From Macrotis lagotis (lineage: Eukaryota > Chordata > Mammalia > Peramelemorphia > Peramelidae): a stretch of DNA of 64,000 bases. The stretch spans positions 185,692,306 through 185,756,305 of the forward strand of contig NC_133661.1 of assembly GCF_037893015.1 (NCBI RefSeq), written 5' to 3'. Both the position numbers and the translations under genes were made by a program. Below are positions 58,401-64,000 of this stretch, piece by piece (position 1 is the first letter of the stretch; each line of letters begins with the position of its first letter). Under the pieces are notes generated by a model, which ran no database searches, was not told the DNA's origin, and saw only the letters and a list, made by a program, of their open reading frames with translations.

Positions 58401-61400
58401 TTTTAGCTCTTGTTGGAAAAAAGGGGGTTTAGAACACTAATTCTTGTCTCTCACCTCCTTTTCTTCCCCCACACAGCTTCTCTACCATAATTGGAATTGG
58501 GGTTGGAGCTGGAGCCTATATCCTGTCTCGATTTGCTGTAAGAAAAAAGGGGAGATGATGAGGGATGGCATGATGAAGAAAAGACAGGGAATTTAGGGAA
58601 GGGGTTTGAATTGGGAAGGAGGGGAAATTTTTGACTTTTTTTTCTTACTGTCCCTAAGCTTTCAAACCCAGACCTAGTGGAAGGCCTTGTTCTCATCAAC
58701 ATTGATTGCAATGCGAAGGGCTGGATGGACTGGGCTGCCCACAAGGTTGGAGGGGCAAGTGGGATATGCTTGAGAATGAGGGATATATGGCCTAGGGCAA
58801 GGGAGTGGGAGTGAGGAGAGGAGAAGAGGAATGTAAGATACATCAAATTCAGATTAATGTTCCTTCTGGCTGGGGAGCTCACTTATTAGGTATCTGGAGT
58901 TTGTCCAAAGTGAAAAAGGAAAGGGGTGGTGGGGGAGAGAAATGGGAAGCTCTGACTCTACCCAGATGGTACAGGAGATTCTAGTGGGAATTCCCTCCTT
59001 CCTCCTTTGCCATCTCTTACCTAGTTGTCTTCCTACAGCTGACTGGCCTCACCTCCTCTATCCCTGATATGATTCTTGAGCACCTCTTCAGTCAGGTACT
59101 GGGGAGCCAGTGGGAGTCACCATAGCTTGGTGGGGAGTAGAGGGATCAACAAGGGTTTCTGGGGTGTTCAGGACATCTCCTTCCCTTCTCTAATGGAGGA
59201 AGGGCTGAGGACTATTGAGACATCTTGGTGGATGCTGGTTTCTCTTCCTAGCCAGCTTTTCTTTTTTTTTTTTTCACTTGTCCCCCACTTCTTTTTCAGG
59301 AGGAGCTGTCTAGTCACTCAGAGATGGTGAAACAATATCGAGATACCATTATGCATGCCCCTAACATTGAAAACATTGAGCTCTTCTGGAACAGCTACAA
59401 CAAGTAACTGAACTGTGTGTGTGTATGTGTGTGTGAAGTAATGGAAGAAAATACAGTGGGAAATGGAGTAAATATATGGTTGCCACCACCACAATTGGGA
59501 AGGGAACAAAGTCCAGGGAGGGCATGCATGAGAAATAGACATAGAGGTAAACTGAAATAGGTACATAATGGAAGAGGTAGCCAGGACCATTTCAACAGCA
59601 AAGTCATGGGAAAATGGAAGGAATTCATGGTTTTGGATGCAGTGCCCATCCTGTCTCTTATTGATTTTGCTCAGATGAATAGGTTTCTGATTTTCAAGAT
59701 GATCACCTGCCCTACCCCCCCAGCACAATATGCCACACACATATTTCATACACATACCCTCCTTCCCACCCTTCTTATCACCCCCATGTGAACACACACA
59801 CACATACACACACACACAAACATACTAGGGATCTGAGACACAAGTGGTTAAACCCAATCTATTTCATTTAATTCTAACATCTCCATTCCCCACAATTCAA
59901 TCACAGAAATGAGCTATGTCTGGGGAAACCTTGGGACATGGAAACCTTTCTCTGGACGGCGTCGGGGGGAGATAATGCCTTTAATCTCTGTCTTCTTTCC
60001 TTCTTTCTCCTCTAGCCGTCGAGACCTACACTTTGATCGTAGGGGTGATACAACCCTCAAGTAAGATCTTCCAGGCTCCATGCTCTCTGATATCTTCCTT
60101 GGATTTTTTCTAAGTACTCATGCCTCTTAGAAAAATAAGAAATCTTATGCTGAAGAGGTAGCAGAGGAGTGGTCTGGGTTTCCCCTGATTTTCCCACATC
60201 TCCCAACTTTGCTTCAAAACCCACCATTTTTTCTAGGTTTTTCCTTCCTGAAAGTGAAAAAATGTAAGGGGTTGGGGTTGAGGATCAGAGTTATATAGGG
60301 GATTGTCCTTAGTTAAGGTCACCTTCATATTAGACAATTGTTCATCTGTTTTTTAGGAGGCAGCCAAACCCCTATTTTTTTTATCATTGTGCCTTTAGGT
60401 GCCCTGTGATGCTTGTGGTGGGAGACCAGGCACCCTATGAAGATGCTGTGGTCAGTGGGATTTTCTAGAATTGGGTCTTAGGGTGGTGGACTTGAAGGGG
60501 TTACCTAATCTCTGGGTTTAGGAAAAATATCAAAGCTTTGTTTTGAGAGGGGAAGGAGGCAGGATCAAAATGACAGAATGGTACTAGAGGAAGGAATGTT
60601 AGATTTGGAGGAGGAGAATCAGGGCTTAAACTTCAGCTCTGTCATTTTTGTGATCCTGGACAAATGATTAGATCTTTCTAAGTCTGTAAAATAAGGGGAT
60701 TAGATTAGGTTACTTCATAGGTCTTGTCCCTTCTGGTTCTTAATCTGTGATTTAGGGAATGTGAAGATTTCAATCCTGGGGGAGAAAAGGGAACTGAGAA
60801 CCAATAGTCCAAAGATGGTGCTCTGGACTTCAGGGGGGCTTGGTGGAGTTAGGATTCTCAGAAGCTGGGGATCCATCCTCATCTTGTCTCCTCTTCATCA
60901 GGTGGAGTGTAATTCGAAGCTGGATCCAACCAAGACCTCTTTCCTCAAGGTCAGTCACCACTCTCCCAGCTCTGACTGCCCTCCTTCCATCTGTGACTCA
61001 TAGCTCTGCTGTTTCTTAGTCTTCAAGCTTCTTTCTAAGCTTTGGCTTTCTTGGTCTCTTGGACCTTGCCAAGCCAGGGTGGAGATGGGGGATGGGGGTG
61101 GTAGAGACTGGGAAGGAGTGAGGTAAAGCCAGAAAAATTGATTAAAAGGAAAAGGGGGGGGCTGTATTGGAGAATAGTTAGAAATAGGTTCTTGCCCCCA
61201 AACCATGACTTAGTTTGTTCAAATTATTTTGCTTTTGTGAATTCTCTCTTAAATAGATGGCAGATTCTGGAGGTCAGCCCCAGTTGACCCAGGTGAGTTT
61301 CTCGCTGCCTGTGAGATGTTGTGAAGTGCTGATTCTGATTCTACTGAGAACCCTTGTCTGTTTCTAGAACCCCAATTCACTCTTCCTCAGTCCCCAGAGC

Positions 61401-61987
61401 CTGAACTCCTCAACCCTCCTTGACTACCTCTCTGTACCATACCTTTACAGCCAGGCAAGCTGTCTGAAGCTTTCAAGTATTTTGTTCAAGGCATGGGCTA
61501 CAGTGAGTATAAAGGACTTCTAGGGGCAGGGGAAGGGAGGTGAAGGTTCCTTTCTTGAGTTAAGAACTCTGTTTCAGGGTCCCTTTAAGAAGAAAAGCAT
61601 CTGGAGGTTGGGCTAGGGGTTGGAATTAGTTTGTTCCTATATATGTCTCCTTCTTTGTCCTGCTTTCTGCCCCAAATCTCCTTAACCTATTTTTACTGTC
61701 ATTAGCCCTTCCATTCTTCTCTTTCCTTGCCTTTACCTTCATCTTAGCCAACTCTTGATTGTTCTGTTTTTGACTTATGTTTTCCCTTTATCATTTAACC
61801 ACTTGTTTATACCATCTCTACAGTGGCATCTTCCTGTATGACCCGGTTATCCCGATCCCGAACTGCCTCCCTGACCAGTAAAGGGTCGATGGACAGTGGC
61901 CGATCTCGAACCGCCTCTCAGAGCAGTGAGGGGACTGGGGCTGTTCCTTCAGGATCTCCAGGACATACTATGGAGGTCTCTTGTTGA
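55449..61987 (+). CDS. NDRG2: NDRG2, N-myc downstream-regulated gene 2, complete coding region in 15 exons
   Basis: Coding exons: 55449-55523, 55918-55959, 56371-56476, 56807-56927, 57102-57164, 58477-58537, 58659-58745, 59039-59095, 59300-59403, 60016-60060, 60399-60450, 60902-60949, 61257-61292, 61451-61502, 61824-61987. All junctions are GT-AG and in phase, giving 370 residues (human long form 371). The start GCCACCATGG is a full Kozak context. It begins [19 protein letters not shown] and ends PGHTMEVSC, as in human. The alpha/beta-hydrolase fold is recognisable ([63 protein letters not shown]). The nucleophile elbow reads GVGAGA with no Ser, so it is not an active hydrolase; NDRG2 acts as a cytoplasmic adaptor in stress, differentiation and growth control. 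The C-terminal tail repeats SRSRTAS, the AGC-kinase (Akt/SGK) sites. No lesions. Confidence 0.97.
55841..55896 (+). repeat. 28-bp tandem repeat in the acceptor region of an NDRG2 cassette exon
   Basis: Two perfect copies (55841-55868, 55869-55896) of a unit starting TGTCTCTTGCCGTGCATATC. The second copy ends 21 bp before the next exon. Confidence 0.95.
55918..55959 (+). CDS. NDRG2: NDRG2 alternative 14-residue exon
   Basis: Encodes [14 protein letters not shown] in phase 0 at both ends, so it can be skipped without a frameshift. This is the segment that separates the long and short human NDRG2 isoforms. Acceptor CTCTCTAG, donor CAG|GTAACA. Confidence 0.9.
57840..58060 (+). mobile_element. 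MIR-type SINE in NDRG2 intron
   Basis: CTAGACTCAGGAAGACTTGA, GTATGACCTTAGGAAGTCAC, TCCTCATCTATAAAATGATG, in MIR order. Confidence 0.65.
60590..60760 (+). mobile_element. MIR-related SINE in NDRG2 intron, old
   Basis: CAGCTCTGTCATTTTTGTG, CAAATGATTAGATCTTTC, CTGTAAAATAAGGGGATTAG. Confidence 0.5.
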
Positions 61988-62860
61988 GCATCCCTCTCTC
62001 TCCTTTTGAAGGACCTGGTCCTCACCTCCCCCCAGACTCCCAGCTCTAACCCAGGGGGTATATAAGGGTGATAGGCCAGAGAGAAAACAAGGGAGAGCAG
62101 TGGGACAGATTCTGCAGGGAGATGACTTTGACTATTTGATTTCTACCCTAACCTTGATCTCTAACTTGTTACCCCCCCTTAAACCCTGGGAGAGAGATCC
62201 TAATGTCTCTTAGGGACCCAGACCCCTGACTTCATTCCTGGATTGTCTCCTTATTTCGGAGGAAGATGTGGAAAGGACATGCTATTCCTTGATCCAGGAA
62301 CCTTCAGATGAGGGAAGAGGGGTTACTGCAACCCTGCTCAGATTTTTTTTTCTATCCCAGGATGCACTATAATAAGGGCATCTGAGGGACCCACTGGGGA
62401 TGGAGTTGCTAATGCTGATTCTGATTAATCCTTATTCTCCTAATAGGGATGGGTGTGTGAGTGATAGTATGAGTGTTTAGGAAGCTTATTGGGTATTCAG
62501 GTCATTGAACACCCTATGATTGTAATGGAGATGTCCAGAGGATAGAGAAGAAATAGAAGTGGGAGGTGGTGAGTGTGAGTGAATGTGTAAGCTGGAGCCG
62601 GGAGCAGGAGTAGGGAGGAAGCTGGGGCTGCTTGGCTGAATTAACTATATAGTTCTCAGTTTTTAATGGAGTGAGATGGAGGGGCAGATCAGGGCTGAAC
62701 TGCTTCAGACTTGGTATGAGGGTTGGGCAGAATTGTCCAGGGAGCAGGGTAAGTGTCTTGGGGGGCTCTGACCACATTATAGTAGAGGGGAAGTTACTCC
62801 CTTATGAGCCCCTTGTCCCCCACAACTCCCTTGTAACAATAAATTGTGTAGACAAGACTG
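61988..62860 (+). other. NDRG2 3' UTR
   Basis: About 870 bp from the stop to the polyadenylation signal, without recognisable repeats, as for the long NDRG2 3' UTR in other mammals. Confidence 0.75.
62838..62843 (+). terminator. NDRG2 polyadenylation signal
   Basis: AATAAA followed within 30 bp by a GTGT-rich stretch. Confidence 0.8.
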
Positions 62861-62869
62861 AGGATCAGT

Positions 62870-64000
62870 GTTAACTGTGTATGTATAAAAGAAGATACTA
62901 GAGAGATTGAGCTTTCTTTAAAACAATGACATGTCCTTTGTGATTAGCTTCACAAGGCATGATGAATGGTAAATGGTAATTCCTTCCCATCTCCTATTCC
63001 AGATTTTCAGGCAAGGAAAGGGAGAAATCACTTGAGAAAATTCTACAGGAATCCTGGGATGGTATGGTTGCTATCTCTAAGAAGAGAGTCAATCATTAAT
63101 AGCTCTGCTTTGGAATCCCTTACCTAATTGGGATTCCCAGTTATCATTAGGGCATACTTATAAGTGGTTTCTGAGCAGGTTTGGATACTTGAGTTTTCAG
63201 TTTTCAAAGACCCTAAGGTTTGCTTCAGTGGTTACAATGAGTCAAAAGAACATTTAGCATCCTGGACCCACTGAAACTGGTCTACATTATTTTTTCTTTC
63301 ATGTTCAACATGTAAGCAACCCAGACACTGGTGTTAGAATATGTTACATGGCATTTTGGACATTTAGAATTAGATCATTGGAGATAACTGATCCTTTGAA
63401 AATTTCAACATTTTTTATCTATAAATACTACTGAAGAACTTTGAATAAGCATTCAGAATCTGCTACATAATAAAGCCACTGTTCTTGAAGGAGAAGATGA
63501 GCAGGAATATTACTCACTATAAGAGATAATAACAGACTAAAAAGGATCGGGGCCTGGGTTAGCCAGCATCAGGCATTTTCTCCAGCATTAATGAACTGCA
63601 AAGTGTGTTTATTGAATTTGGTTCTTTGGAAGGTATGCTGTCAAGTGATGGACTCACTGATGAGATGGGAAAGTTGAATCCATTTAAGACTCTGGTCTTG
63701 GTTTTGATTCTTGAGCCATTTCAGCAAAACTTTACAAGGCATGCTTCATAGCAATGGAAAAACAATAGAGTAACTGGGCCAACATCAACATTAGATGAAT
63801 GATTCTCAATGGGCATGACATCAGCATGCCTGCTTTCACAGGTGGTATGCAACTTAGATATGTAATTGTATATGTGTAAATTAGAAAATTGTACAGAACT
63901 TAGACATTGGGGAGGGGATCTATTGATTCTCCTTTCCTGTTGCCAACTTAGACTTTTTAGACTGCTGTGATTACTTGTAGCATAAAGCAAAAAGTTAACA
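62870..64000. other. downstream of NDRG2, nothing recognised
   Basis: AT-rich and repeat-poor. Short frames only, none resembling a protein I know. Confidence 0.4.

Noticed and set aside
62930-63990. AT-rich DNA after NDRG2 considered as a processed pseudogene
   Set aside because: Short frames such as FKDPKVCFSGYNESKEHL match no protein I recognise, and there is no A tail or target-site duplication.

Overview
This is mammalian nuclear DNA, and almost certainly marsupial. The evidence is split genes with GT-AG introns, one CpG-island promoter, and AT-rich intergenic DNA packed with tRNA-headed SINEs of the type that opens GGGGCAGCTAGGTGG, together with L2, MIR, marsupial-type L1 and an RTE-like LINE. 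A didelphid opossum fits best, but species is an inference.

The window is the RNASE7/8 - RNASE13 - TPPP2 - NDRG2 segment of the mammalian RNase A cluster (human 14q11.2), read in the opposite direction to the human chromosome. From left to right: the 3' end of an RNase A gene of the RNASE2/3/6/7/8 type (1-161, +); an unusual RNase A paralogue ending in HDEL (3716-4141, -); an RNASE7/8-like gene (19462-19929, -); RNASE13 (36542-37003, +); TPPP2 in three coding exons (42422-46505, -), which looks damaged; and NDRG2 with a CpG-island promoter near 53.0 kb, coding exons from 55449 to 61987 and a polyadenylation signal at 62838. Relative strands of RNASE7, RNASE13, TPPP2 and NDRG2 match human as I recall it. 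The intergenic DNA between them is mostly old LINE and SINE copies plus microsatellites.

The genes are independent units. The RNase A paralogues are small secreted proteins with different fates: the RNASE7-like copy keeps all eight cysteines and the catalytic His-Lys-His; RNASE13 keeps the disulfides but has lost the catalytic residues; the copy at 3.7 kb keeps the catalytic residues, lacks the first half-cystine, has gained another cysteine and ends in an ER-retrieval tetrapeptide. NDRG2 is an inactive alpha/beta-hydrolase-fold protein and is intact over 15 coding exons (370 residues).

The best leads are the HDEL-tailed RNase, the apparent decay of TPPP2 (lost splice donor and early stop), a recent 106-bp duplication between RNASE13 and TPPP2, and a 28-bp tandem repeat in the splice-acceptor region of the NDRG2 cassette exon.
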